Shown: piece after piece, positions 51,782 to 60,552 of the stretch
Position numbering within the stretch: position 1 is the stretch's first letter
How the letters are laid out: each line of letters begins with the position of its first letter
DNA from: an uncultured Bacilli bacterium
GTDB taxonomy: Bacteria > Bacillota_I > Bacilli_A > RF39 > UBA660
NCBI GenBank assembly: GCA_934122275.1
Contig: CAKOWI010000003.1
Span: 101,002-165,001, forward strand
Reading direction: 5' to 3'
Length of the DNA stretch: 64,000 nucleotides
Notes under the pieces: generated by a model
The model's database searches: none
What the model was told of the DNA's origin: nothing
Seen by the model: only the letters and a program-made list of their open reading frames with translations
Translations under genes and position numbers: made by a program

Positions 51782-52777
51782 ATGAAAAAAAAGATTATTA
51801 TTTTAATTAGTTTTCTATTAATTTTATTAGTTACTTTTTTTATAATTATATTTAATAATAATAAAGAAACTAAGAAAGTTGATGTTAAAACTGTTAAAGT
51901 AGCAGAAGTTGCACACACTATATTTTATGCCCCAGCTTATGCTGCTATTAGTAAAGGATACTTTAAAGATGAGGGAATAAACGTTGATTTAACACTTACT
52001 GCAGGTGCTGATAAGGTTACTGCTGCCGTACTTTCTGGTGATGTTGATATTGGATTCTGCGGAAGTGAAGCTACTATATACGTTTATAATAGTGGTGAAG
52101 ATGATTATCTTGTTAATTTTGCTAGATTAACTAAAAGGGATGGATCATTTTTAGTATCACGAAAGAAATATAATGACTTTAAATTAGAAGATTTAAAAGG
52201 TAAAAAGGTAATTGGAGGAAGAAAAGGTGGAATGCCAGAGATGACCTTTGAATGGGCATTAAGGCAAAATAATATTGATCCAAAAAAAGACTTGGATATT
52301 GATACTAGTATTGCTTTTTCCGCTATGGAAGGTGCATTTATTGGTGGAAATGCCGATTTCGTTACTCTATTCGAACCTAATGCACTAGAAGTTGAAAAAC
52401 AAGGTTTAGGATATGTTGTAGGATATGTTGGCACATGGGGAGGAGAAGTTCCATATACTGCATATAATGCAAAGAAAAGTTACATAGAAAATAATTCAAA
52501 AACTATAAATGGATTTGTTAAAGCGATAGATAAAGGATTAAAATATGTTAAAGAAACTGATTCTAAAATAGTTGCAAAAGATATATATAGTTTCTTTCCT
52601 GAATTATCATTAAATGATTTAACCGCAATCATTGAAAGATATAAAACTAATGATGCATGGCCTGATACAAGTAGCATTACAAAAGAAGACTTTAATCACT
52701 TACAAGATATTATAATAAGTGCTGGCGAACTTGATAAAAAAGCTTCATATAAAAAATTAGTACATCAAGGTAAATAA
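51782..52777 (+). CDS. ABC transporter substrate-binding protein, NMT1/SsuA/TauA type
   Basis: 331 aa. Residues 7-24 form a hydrophobic anchor; no lipobox Cys follows, so it is probably membrane-tethered rather than a lipoprotein. The domain (KVAEVAHTIFYAPAYAAISKGYFKDEGINVDL, LSGDVDIGFCGSEATIY, LKGKKVIGGRKGGMPE) is that of the NMT1/THI5-like family that carries aliphatic sulfonates, nitrate, taurine or pyrimidine precursors. The real substrate is unknown. ATG with AAGGAGG. Its stop overlaps the start of the ATPase gene, and the permease follows. Confidence 0.85.
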   Translation: MKKKIIILISFLLILLVTFFIIIFNNNKETKKVDVKTVKVAEVAHTIFYAPAYAAISKGYFKDEGINVDLTLTAGADKVTAAVLSGDVDIGFCGSEATIYVYNSGEDDYLVNFARLTKRDGSFLVSRKKYNDFKLEDLKGKKVIGGRKGGMPEMTFEWALRQNNIDPKKDLDIDTSIAFSAMEGAFIGGNADFVTLFEPNALEVEKQGLGYVVGYVGTWGGEVPYTAYNAKKSYIENNSKTINGFVKAIDKGLKYVKETDSKIVAKDIYSFFPELSLNDLTAIIERYKTNDAWPDTSSITKEDFNHLQDIIISAGELDKKASYKKLVHQGK

Positions 52778-53544
52778 TGAGTAAACTCTTAAATATAAAA
52801 GAGTTGTCAAAGAATTATTTAACTAAAAAACAAGTTGTATGTGCACTTAAAGATATTAATTTAAGCATTGAAGAAAATGATTTTATTATTATGGTAGGTC
52901 CTTCAGGATGTGGTAAGTCAACAATATTATCTATTATTGGAAATCTTGAGAAAAAAAGTAGTGGGAAAATAGAAATCTTTAAAAAAGATTTAAAAGTTGG
53001 ATATATGTTCCAAGAAGATGCACTTTTTCCATGGTTAAATGTATTAGAAAATTGTTTGCTAGGACTTAAAATAAAAAATAATAAGGTTAAAAAAAGTGAT
53101 ATAGATTATGTAAAATATTTATTAAAAAAATATGGAATTTCAAACTTTGAAAAAAGTTATCCTAAAGAATTATCTGGTGGTATGAGGCAAAGAGTAGCAC
53201 TAATTAGGACACTAGCCATTAAACCTGATATCCTATTATTAGATGAGCCATTTTCTGCTTTAGATTATCAAACAAGAATTATGGTTTCAAATGATGTATA
53301 TAAAATTATAAAAGAGGAAAAGAAAACAGCGATAATGGTAACACATGATATAAATGAAGCAATAAGTATGGGTGATAAAGTAATTGTTTTAAGTAATAGA
53401 CCTGCATACATAAAAAACATATATAACATTGAAATGGATAATAAAACCATTCCTAGTGAAAATAGAAATAATCCTAAATTTAATTATTACTATAATTTGA
53501 TATGGAAGGATTTTGAACATAATGAATATAAACAACGAGTATAA
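52777..53544 (+). CDS. ABC transporter ATP-binding protein (SsuB/TauB/ThiZ-like)
   Basis: 255 aa. Walker A GPSGCGKST, Q loop MFQEDALFPWLNVLENC, ABC signature LSGGMRQRVALIRTLA, Walker B DILLLDEPFSALDYQTR and the MVTHDINEAISMGDKVIVLS H-loop region. This set is characteristic of the nitrate/sulfonate/taurine group. It energises the importer with the preceding binding protein and the following permease. The ATG overlaps the upstream stop (TAATG). Confidence 0.93.
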   Translation: MSKLLNIKELSKNYLTKKQVVCALKDINLSIEENDFIIMVGPSGCGKSTILSIIGNLEKKSSGKIEIFKKDLKVGYMFQEDALFPWLNVLENCLLGLKIKNNKVKKSDIDYVKYLLKKYGISNFEKSYPKELSGGMRQRVALIRTLAIKPDILLLDEPFSALDYQTRIMVSNDVYKIIKEEKKTAIMVTHDINEAISMGDKVIVLSNRPAYIKNIYNIEMDNKTIPSENRNNPKFNYYYNLIWKDFEHNEYKQRV

Positions 53545-54313
53545 AAAATTCTTAAAAAAAGAAAAGTTATCCACAGTAAAAGTTATTTTATGTCAAATAT
53601 CAATTATCGTATTATTTATAATATTATGGCAGATATTATCTGATTATAAAATAATTAATACGTTTCTATGTTCAAGTCCTAAAAAGGTGGTTCAAACAAT
53701 TGTAAGTTTATATAAATCAAATAATCTCTTTATTAATATTTGGGTAACATTAAAAGAAATATTAGTTAGCTTTACGTTAGGATCATTTATGGGAATTATT
53801 TTTGCAGCATTTCTTTGGCTTAGTCCATTTGCATCTAAAGTATTAGATCCATACCTTACCATATTAAATAGTCTACCTAAAGTAGCACTTGGTCCTATAA
53901 TAATTATTTGGGCAGGTGCTAATCAAAATTCAATAATATTAATGGCTTTATTAATATCAACTATATCAACAATAATAAGTGTCTATGTTGGGTTTAAACA
54001 TACTAATAAAATTAATATAAAACTTCTTAAAAGTTTTAATGCTAATAAATTTCAGATATTCACAAAGGTTATTTTTCCATCTAATATAAGTACAATAATA
54101 AGTTCCCTTAAGATAAACTTATCAATGACATTCGTTGGCGTAATAATGGGAGAATTTTTAGTATCAAAACAAGGATTAGGATATTTAATAAATTATGGTT
54201 CACAAGTTTTTAATACAAATCTTGTAGTAACAGGAATAATTATCCTTGGAATATTAACTAGTATACTTTATTTTCTGATTCTTATATTAGAAAATAAATT
54301 CAAACAAAAATAA
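53522..54313 (+). CDS. ABC transporter permease (SsuC/TauC-like)
   Basis: About 263 aa with six membrane spans. The BPD_transp_1 EAA loop is seen as LKSFNANKFQIFTKVIFPSNISTIISSLKINLSMTFVGVIMGEFLVSKQGLGYLI, a hallmark of this group. The start ATG 53522 lies inside the end of the ATPase gene and 11 bases after AAGGA. The operon ends at a terminator. Confidence 0.9.
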   Translation: MNINNEYKKFLKKEKLSTVKVILCQISIIVLFIILWQILSDYKIINTFLCSSPKKVVQTIVSLYKSNNLFINIWVTLKEILVSFTLGSFMGIIFAAFLWLSPFASKVLDPYLTILNSLPKVALGPIIIIWAGANQNSIILMALLISTISTIISVYVGFKHTNKINIKLLKSFNANKFQIFTKVIFPSNISTIISSLKINLSMTFVGVIMGEFLVSKQGLGYLINYGSQVFNTNLVVTGIIILGILTSILYFLILILENKFKQK

Positions 54314-54349
54314 ATAAGGAAGAAATAATTAATCTTCCCTATTTATTTT
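54308..54349. terminator. Bidirectional terminator between the ABC operon and the PrsW operon
   Basis: Long arms AAATAAATAAGGAAGA and TCTTCCCTATTTATTTT around a nine-base loop, overlapping the stop of the minus-strand gene. Confidence 0.75.
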
Positions 54350-55495
54350 TTTCTTTTCCAATTTTTTTGCATCGTCTATTTGTTTTAGTCCTAAATTGAT
54401 AAAGTATATTATAACTATCCATGCAGCGATAGTTAAAATAATTTGAACTATACAATAAGGTGAACTAATTGGCATATCCCAAATTCCGTGTAAAAGTATA
54501 GGAATTAAGCAAATAAGAAGAAATCTTTTATCACTTAAATGCCTTTTATCCAACTTATCAAATCCCTTAACATACATTAATGCACCACCTTCTATAGCAG
54601 CCCATGCAACATGTCCACCAGGTGCTAAAAAGCCGCGTAATTTAATGATATTAAGCATAGCAGCATTTCCACTACTTAAACCAAATTTTAAAATATAACC
54701 AGCTGTTTCAAAGGCAGCAAAGCCAGCCCCAACCGCTGCACCAATAAGTAATCCATCTAAAATATAATTACTCTTTTTACTTTTAAATAGAAATAATGCA
54801 ACTACTACGGCCTTAGCAACTTCCTCTACTAAACCTACCATAAGAGCACCACTATAAGTTGATATATCCATATTAAAACCTAAGGTAGATAATAGCATTG
54901 TAAATATTAAACTTAGTGCTCCTCCAAGCACGAAGTATTTAACAATCTTATAAAAAGGAATATTTCTAAATAAATTAATTTCATAGAAAAACATAAGGAC
55001 TGCAACTGGAATAGCAAATGCACCAAGCATTATCATTGCAGGTAAAAAGTTTAAATTTCCATATGTAATATATCCCATTCTAGTTGGTATATAAGCTATT
55101 ACAAAAAATATTAATATTTTAAAATATACCCATGCACTTGCATCTTTTGGTTTTATATTTTTAATATCTGGTGTTGTATTTTTTGTTCCACAAACAAATA
55201 TATCATCTAATTCTTCATCAGAATGCTTTTGAAAAGTATTTTTAAATAAATCCTTAAATGTTACATAATTTTCTGATTTAGCTCCAGTTAATTTATCTAG
55301 ATTTTCAGTTATAACATTAGATGTTGATTTATTTTTTATAGGATAACCACATTCAGGACAAATAGTTTCATCACCTTTAATTTTTTTTCCACACTCAGGG
55401 CAAGTAACAATATCTTGCTTCATGCCACAATGAGGACATACTTTAGCACTAGATGATATTTCTTTTTTGCATTCACTACATTTAATTAAAGCCAT
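54329..55495 (-). CDS. PrsW-family intramembrane protease with N-terminal double zinc ribbon
   Basis: About 388 aa. The N-terminus has two zinc ribbons (CSECKKEISSSAKVCPHCG and CPECGKKIKGDETICPECG). Residues about 130-385 are an eight-span membrane domain with the PrsW metal-site motifs GLVEEVAKA, DGLLIGAAVGAGFAAFET, GGHVAWAAIEGG and LHGIWDMP. PrsW cleaves membrane anti-sigma factors in Bacillus; the target here is unknown. ATG 55495 with GGAGGTAATT lies right at the stop of the upstream gene, so the two are coupled. Confidence 0.85.
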   Translation of the reverse strand: MALIKCSECKKEISSSAKVCPHCGMKQDIVTCPECGKKIKGDETICPECGYPIKNKSTSNVITENLDKLTGAKSENYVTFKDLFKNTFQKHSDEELDDIFVCGTKNTTPDIKNIKPKDASAWVYFKILIFFVIAYIPTRMGYITYGNLNFLPAMIMLGAFAIPVAVLMFFYEINLFRNIPFYKIVKYFVLGGALSLIFTMLLSTLGFNMDISTYSGALMVGLVEEVAKAVVVALFLFKSKKSNYILDGLLIGAAVGAGFAAFETAGYILKFGLSSGNAAMLNIIKLRGFLAPGGHVAWAAIEGGALMYVKGFDKLDKRHLSDKRFLLICLIPILLHGIWDMPISSPYCIVQIILTIAAWIVIIYFINLGLKQIDDAKKLEKKKINRED

Positions 55496-55496
55496 T

Positions 55497-56210
55497 TTAA
55501 TTACCTCCAACAGTTAATGTACTAATTATATGTTCTACTAAATTATTCACTTCTGTACTGTTACTATTTTCTTCTTTAGAACCTATCATATAAACAACAT
55601 TATTAATAACAGTAGCATACCTATTATCAACTATTAAATGGTTGCTAGAAGTATAATTATAAGCAAGTCCATATACTACTTTATCACCAATATTACCTGA
55701 TACTAAATCTATCGTTAATTTAAGATCACTATAATTCTTTCTCATATAATCAGTAAAACTATTTAAAAATTGTACTGAATTATTAAACTTTTCATATCTT
55801 CCTATTATTACATATGGTATTACAGCTTTCTTATTGTTAACATTCTTAGAAACATAAATAAAACCATCATTATCAGTTACGATTCTATAACCACTAGGAT
55901 ATTCAAACGATATGTTAAGTCTTGCATCATTATAAACCATATATCCATTAGTACTAGAAGGATTAGTAGTACCATTATTATTGTCATTATTATTAGAACT
56001 ATTCCTATTTTGAGTAAATAACAAGAATAAAATTACTAAAACAGCAAATATAAATAAATACCTATATCCATCTTTTTTATTTTTTTGATTAAACCTTCCA
56101 TTATTACTTTTTTCATTACTCACTTTATGAAGCTCATATCCACATTTTGGACAAGAATCAGCCTTATCACTTATTTTATTATCACACTCAGGACATTTAA
56201 TTAATGCCAT
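55497..56210 (-). CDS. Zinc-ribbon membrane-anchored protein with PsbP-like outer domain
   Basis: 237 aa. A zinc ribbon (CPECDNKISDKADSCPKCG, residues 5-23), a basic linker, one transmembrane span (about 49-65), an Asn/Ser-rich linker and an outer domain (about 85-235) starting NDARLNISFEYPSGYRIV, which resembles PsbP/DUF1795 folds. The start has the same MALIKC.EC pattern as the PrsW neighbour. The function is not known. Third-gene linkage in the operon supports a shared membrane role. Confidence 0.65.
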   Translation of the reverse strand: MALIKCPECDNKISDKADSCPKCGYELHKVSNEKSNNGRFNQKNKKDGYRYLFIFAVLVILFLLFTQNRNSSNNNDNNNGTTNPSSTNGYMVYNDARLNISFEYPSGYRIVTDNDGFIYVSKNVNNKKAVIPYVIIGRYEKFNNSVQFLNSFTDYMRKNYSDLKLTIDLVSGNIGDKVVYGLAYNYTSSNHLIVDNRYATVINNVVYMIGSKEENSNSTEVNNLVEHIISTLTVGGN

Positions 56211-56224
56211 AACATTTTCCTCCT

Positions 56225-57334
56225 TTATTTATCAATATAACCACTTGTTTTTTCTGCATACATATTATCAGTTACAGACTTATATCTTTCTCCATCATAA
56301 TCATCCGTAAAACCATTATATGCCTTATAAATATCACCAGTTTCAGTATCATAAACCCTTTCATATCCAAGAGTTGCATCACTTTGTTTTTGACTCATTA
56401 TGTCATATGTCTTGTTTCTATTTTCCCATGCACTCATATATGAATCAAACGCTTTTTGAACTGCTGCATTAAGCTCAAGAGCTTGCTTAGTTTGTGCATT
56501 ACCATCATCAATGGTTTTTTTAACGTAAGTATCACTAAAGTTTATAGAATTAATTGATTCTAATAATATATCTTTATAATCTATAAATTCATTTTCACTA
56601 GCTGTTACTGACATGATATCATATACCATATAATATAATGTATCTATTCCATTAATGAAATTATCACCAAAATTTACTATAGAAGCCATAAAAAGACCTT
56701 CACCATTTTTATTGTTTTCTCCTGTAAATTTTCCTTTTAGTACCTTACTATCTAATGAATACTGTTTCATACTAGAAGAACTTTCAAATTCTTCTACTTT
56801 ACTAAAGTTTGTATATGAAGGAAATTTAAATGATGATAAAGTAGGTTCAATACTATTTATGTATGAAGCAATTTCATTAAACTTTTGATAGAATCCTTCT
56901 GTTGTTGGATTAGATAATACCACTGCATCTGCAAATAACTTATACCTATTACCAGATAAATTAGAATACCACTGCCAATAATTTTTCGAAGCATCACTTT
57001 TTAATAATGGCTGAATTTTTAACATCAAAAATATTCCGTTATTCGTATCATTTTTATCAGTAACTCTTATTGCATAATACATTCCACTACCAGCAGATGT
57101 AACTTCCCAACCCGTTGGTTTTTTCATGCTAAATACATCATTACTATAATCTTCTAACTTTAATTTAGAAACACTATTTTCTACTATCTTGAATTTAGCA
57201 TCATTTTTTGTACTAATTATTTTTTTACCACTTTCATCACTATTATCTTTATTCGTATATATAAACACAAATAATACCACTAAAATAATTAATGCCGCAA
57301 TTATTAAGTTCTTGTTTTTCTTTATAAATTTCAT
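56225..57334 (-). CDS. Hypothetical membrane-anchored protein with PsbP-like region
   Basis: 369 aa. One N-terminal span (about 9-27) followed by an extracytoplasmic part. Residues about 65-180 (NDVFSMKKPTGWEVTSAG..MYYAIRV) resemble a PsbP-like domain. The C-terminal 80 residues, rich in Tyr and Asp (LGYERVYDTETGDIYKAYNGF), look like a conserved but unnamed module. No catalytic motif was recognised. It is the first gene of the operon; ATG behind GGAGGTAG. Confidence 0.6.
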   Translation of the reverse strand: MKFIKKNKNLIIAALIILVVLFVFIYTNKDNSDESGKKIISTKNDAKFKIVENSVSKLKLEDYSNDVFSMKKPTGWEVTSAGSGMYYAIRVTDKNDTNNGIFLMLKIQPLLKSDASKNYWQWYSNLSGNRYKLFADAVVLSNPTTEGFYQKFNEIASYINSIEPTLSSFKFPSYTNFSKVEEFESSSSMKQYSLDSKVLKGKFTGENNKNGEGLFMASIVNFGDNFINGIDTLYYMVYDIMSVTASENEFIDYKDILLESINSINFSDTYVKKTIDDGNAQTKQALELNAAVQKAFDSYMSAWENRNKTYDIMSQKQSDATLGYERVYDTETGDIYKAYNGFTDDYDGERYKSVTDNMYAEKTSGYIDK

Positions 57335-57487
57335 AATAAAAATATCTACCTCCCATTATTAATATAATTATAGTTGATTTAATGACACATAACAATTAAC
57401 TTTCCATATAATTCATTGTTTTTAGTGACAAGTTTTTTTACTAACTAGCAATTTTATATAGTATAATGAGTATAAGGAAGTGATTAT

Positions 57488-59212
57488 ATGACATTTAAAG
57501 ATATACTTAATTCATACTTAAAGGAACTTAATTGTACCTCCAAAAAACTATCCATGACTTCAAAAATATCAGAATCAGTTATAAGTAGATATAGAAGTGG
57601 TGATAGATGTCCTAGTAATATTGAACAATTAGAAAAACTATCTGATGCAATTTATCAAATATCAATTCAAAATAACGTTAATTATTCTAAAGATGAAATA
57701 CTTGATAAATTTAAAAGTACAATTAAAGAAAATAAATTTGATTATAATAATTTAAGCAGTAACTTAAATAAATTAATAATCTCCTTAGATATTAACACAA
57801 ATGATATGTCAAAATATATCGTATTTGATGCATCACATATATCAAGGATAAGGTACGGAAAAGCAAAACCTTCAGACCCTATACAATTTTGCACAAAAAT
57901 ATCTAATTACATAGTATCTAAATATAATGATGAAAAAAGTAAAGGTATTATTCTTGCTTTAACTAAAAGTAAGAAAGATGAGTGTGAAAAAGATTTATTT
58001 AATGTAATTTATAATTGGTTAATTAATAAAAAGGAAAGTGGTTTCGATAACATAAACCATTTCTTAGAAAACCTTGATAACTTCAACTTAAATGATTACA
58101 TAAAGGCAATTAAGTTTGATGAACTAAAGATACCAAAAATTCCATTTTATCATGCTAAAACTAAAAATTATTATGGTTTAGAAGAAATGAAAGAGGGAGA
58201 ACTAGATTTTTTTAAAGCTACTGTTCTTTCTAAAAATTTAGAAAACATATTTATGTGTAGTGATATGCCAATGGAAGATATGGCAGAAGACATCACCTTT
58301 GGTAAAAAATGGATGTTTGCCATAGCACTATGTTTAAAAAAAGGACTTAAACTAAATATAATTCATAATCTCGATAGACCTTTTAATGAGATGATGTTAG
58401 GACTTGAAAGCTGGATTCCAATTTACATGACGGGGCAAGTTGCACCGTATTATTTAAAAGAAGTAAAAAATAGTGTTTATAATCATATAAACTATGTTTC
58501 TGGATCAGCTTATCTAACAGGAGAATGTATAAAGGGATTCCATAGTAACGGAAAATATTATCTAACAAGTAATTTAAAAGAAATAAATTATGCAAAAGAA
58601 AAAGCTAAATTATTATTAAAAAAAGCAAATCCATTAATGGAAATATATAGAGAAGAAAATAAAGAAGAATACAATCTATTTCTTATAAATTCATCAAAGA
58701 TAAATGAGAATAGAAAAAGATTCTTATCATCATTACCTATTTTTACCATTGATGATAAATTGCTAATGAAAATATTAAAGAGAAATAAACTATTAACCAG
58801 TGAAATAAATAAAATATTAAATTACAAAGAATTTGAAAAAAAGCATATGACAGAAATTCTTAAAAATAAGAAGATTGTAGATAACATATATAAAATAAGC
58901 AAAGAAGATTTTGCTGTGGAAAAGCCTTTTTTAGCGCTTGATAATATGTTTTGTGATAAAAAAATATATTATTCATATGAGGAATATGTTAAACATTTTA
59001 ATCAAACCCTAGAATATTCTAATTCTACCTACAATTATGATGTTATTAATAGTAATGACAAAACTTTTAGAAATATTTCTATAACAATTTTAAAGAATAA
59101 ATATGTAATATTATCTAAAAGCTCTAATCCAATCATTCATTTTATAATCAAACATCCAAAACTGGTCGATGCTATAAACAATTTTAAACCTATTGTAAAA
59201 GAAGAAAAATAA
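57488..59212 (+). CDS. 574-aa HTH protein of unknown function
   Basis: Two XRE-like helix-turn-helix units are visible: FKDILNSYLKELNCTSKKLSMTSKISESVISRYRSGDR at the N-terminus and a similar unit at about 95-140 (DMSKYIVFDASHISRIRYGKAKPSD). The remaining 400 residues are a large soluble domain with no motif I can name. Its most distinctive parts are MCSDMPMEDMAEDITFGKKWMFAIALCLKKGLKLNIIHNLDRPFNEMMLGLESWIPIYMTG and GSAYLTGECIKGFHSNGKYYLTSN. It is divergent from the zinc-ribbon/PrsW operon, which could be its target. ATG preceded by TAAGGAAGTG; a TATAAT lies near 57460. Confidence 0.65.
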   Translation: MTFKDILNSYLKELNCTSKKLSMTSKISESVISRYRSGDRCPSNIEQLEKLSDAIYQISIQNNVNYSKDEILDKFKSTIKENKFDYNNLSSNLNKLIISLDINTNDMSKYIVFDASHISRIRYGKAKPSDPIQFCTKISNYIVSKYNDEKSKGIILALTKSKKDECEKDLFNVIYNWLINKKESGFDNINHFLENLDNFNLNDYIKAIKFDELKIPKIPFYHAKTKNYYGLEEMKEGELDFFKATVLSKNLENIFMCSDMPMEDMAEDITFGKKWMFAIALCLKKGLKLNIIHNLDRPFNEMMLGLESWIPIYMTGQVAPYYLKEVKNSVYNHINYVSGSAYLTGECIKGFHSNGKYYLTSNLKEINYAKEKAKLLLKKANPLMEIYREENKEEYNLFLINSSKINENRKRFLSSLPIFTIDDKLLMKILKRNKLLTSEINKILNYKEFEKKHMTEILKNKKIVDNIYKISKEDFAVEKPFLALDNMFCDKKIYYSYEEYVKHFNQTLEYSNSTYNYDVINSNDKTFRNISITILKNKYVILSKSSNPIIHFIIKHPKLVDAINNFKPIVKEEK

Positions 59213-59236
59213 GAAGAAAAAGTCTTCTTATTTTTT
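59208..59236 (+). terminator. Terminator of the HTH gene
   Basis: Arms AATAAGAAGA and TCTTCTTATT, then six T residues; overlaps the stop codon. Confidence 0.75.
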
Positions 59237-59262
59237 CATATATTATTATAGGAGGAATACAA

Positions 59263-60159
59263 ATGAGTATATTTAAAGGTTCTGGTGTTGCCTTAATAAC
59301 TCCATTCAAAAAAAATTTAAAAGTCGATTATAATTCTTTATATTCATTAATAGATTATCAATTAAATAATAGTACTGATGCAATAATTATATGTGGTACT
59401 ACAGGTGAAGCTCCTACTTTAACAGATTATGAACATTTAAAAGTTATTGAAAAATGTATAGATAAAGTAAATGGTAAAATTCCAGTTATTGCAGGAACTG
59501 GTTCTAATAATACAAAACATGCAATCTACATGTCAAAAGAAGCTGAAAAACTTGGAGCTGATGGTCTTTTAATCGTTACCCCATATTACAATAAAGCAAC
59601 TCAGCATGGCTTAGAAATGCATTACAATGCAATATCAGATAGTGTTAATATTCCAATACTTATGTATAATGTACCATCAAGAACAGGCTGCAATATTAAA
59701 CCTGATACTGCTGTTAAAATAGTTAGTGATAATGAAAATATAGTTGGAATAAAAGAAGCATCTGGAAATATAGACCAGGTAAGAAAAATTTATGAATTAT
59801 CTAAAGATAAAGACGTTAATATAGATATATATTCTGGCAATGATGAAGACGTAATTAGTGTTTTACAAAATGGTGGTATCGGTGTTATATCTGTATGTGC
59901 AAATATAGTTCCAAAAAGAACACATGATATGGTATATAAGTACATTGATGGTGATACTTTAACAGCAAAAAAAATGCAGCAAGAACAAACTGAATTAAGT
60001 GAGGTATTATTTAGTGAAGTAAATCCTATTCCAATTAAAGAAGCCTGCTATCTAAAGGGTCTCATAAATGATAATTCACTTAGAATGCCACTTTCTAACA
60101 TTGAAGATGACAATAAAAAAAGACTTGTTAAAGTCTTAAAAAAGCAGGGATTAATTTAA
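59263..60159 (+). CDS. dapA: 4-hydroxy-tetrahydrodipicolinate synthase
   Basis: 298 aa, the family length. It condenses pyruvate with aspartate semialdehyde and starts lysine, DAP and, in spores, dipicolinate synthesis. GTTGEAPTLT, the YNVPSRTG tyrosine region and the Schiff-base lysine in VGIKEASGN are intact. ATG with AGGAGGAAT. It is alone here, without other dap genes, and its stop touches the stop of the convergent pilin gene. Confidence 0.93.
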   Translation: MSIFKGSGVALITPFKKNLKVDYNSLYSLIDYQLNNSTDAIIICGTTGEAPTLTDYEHLKVIEKCIDKVNGKIPVIAGTGSNNTKHAIYMSKEAEKLGADGLLIVTPYYNKATQHGLEMHYNAISDSVNIPILMYNVPSRTGCNIKPDTAVKIVSDNENIVGIKEASGNIDQVRKIYELSKDKDVNIDIYSGNDEDVISVLQNGGIGVISVCANIVPKRTHDMVYKYIDGDTLTAKKMQQEQTELSEVLFSEVNPIPIKEACYLKGLINDNSLRMPLSNIEDDNKKRLVKVLKKQGLI

Positions 60160-60552
60160 TTAGCCATGGCATTTGCTACTAAAACCGGTATACTCGGGTG
60201 CAATAGAATCTTTTGTTAAATCAACCTCAATCGGTTTAGTTTTATCATCACTAGTACATGAACTATTCTTACTTAAATTAATTAATCCGTCTTTTTCTAA
60301 ATCAGTTAAAGTAAATTTTATAGTACAATTATTAGTGCTTCCTGGCTTACTACACTCTACAACTTTATTTGCATAATATTTAGCAATATAAATTTTAGAT
60401 GCATTTTCTATTTTTTGCTCTAAAACACTCTGCTCTGTTTCTTCTTTTTTACTAAATTGCTTAGATAAATTAGGTGCAGCAACTATCATTATAACAGCTA
60501 ATATAACAATTACAGCTAATAGTTCTGCTAAAGTAAACCCTTTATTATTCAT
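60160..60552 (-). CDS. Type IV pilin-like protein (prepilin with GFTLAE leader)
   Basis: About 130 aa. The leader MNNKG|FTLAELLAVIVILAVIMIVAAP is a textbook prepilin-peptidase site followed by the hydrophobic alpha-1 helix. The rest has four cysteines that could form two disulphide bonds (VVECSKPGSTNNCTI and NSSCTSDD...FSSKCHG). It may be a competence or surface pseudopilin. No other com or pil genes are in the window. ATG 60552 behind GAGGGTGA overlaps the tsaD stop, so it is the last gene of that operon. Confidence 0.8.
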   Translation of the reverse strand: MNNKGFTLAELLAVIVILAVIMIVAAPNLSKQFSKKEETEQSVLEQKIENASKIYIAKYYANKVVECSKPGSTNNCTIKFTLTDLEKDGLINLSKNSSCTSDDKTKPIEVDLTKDSIAPEYTGFSSKCHG

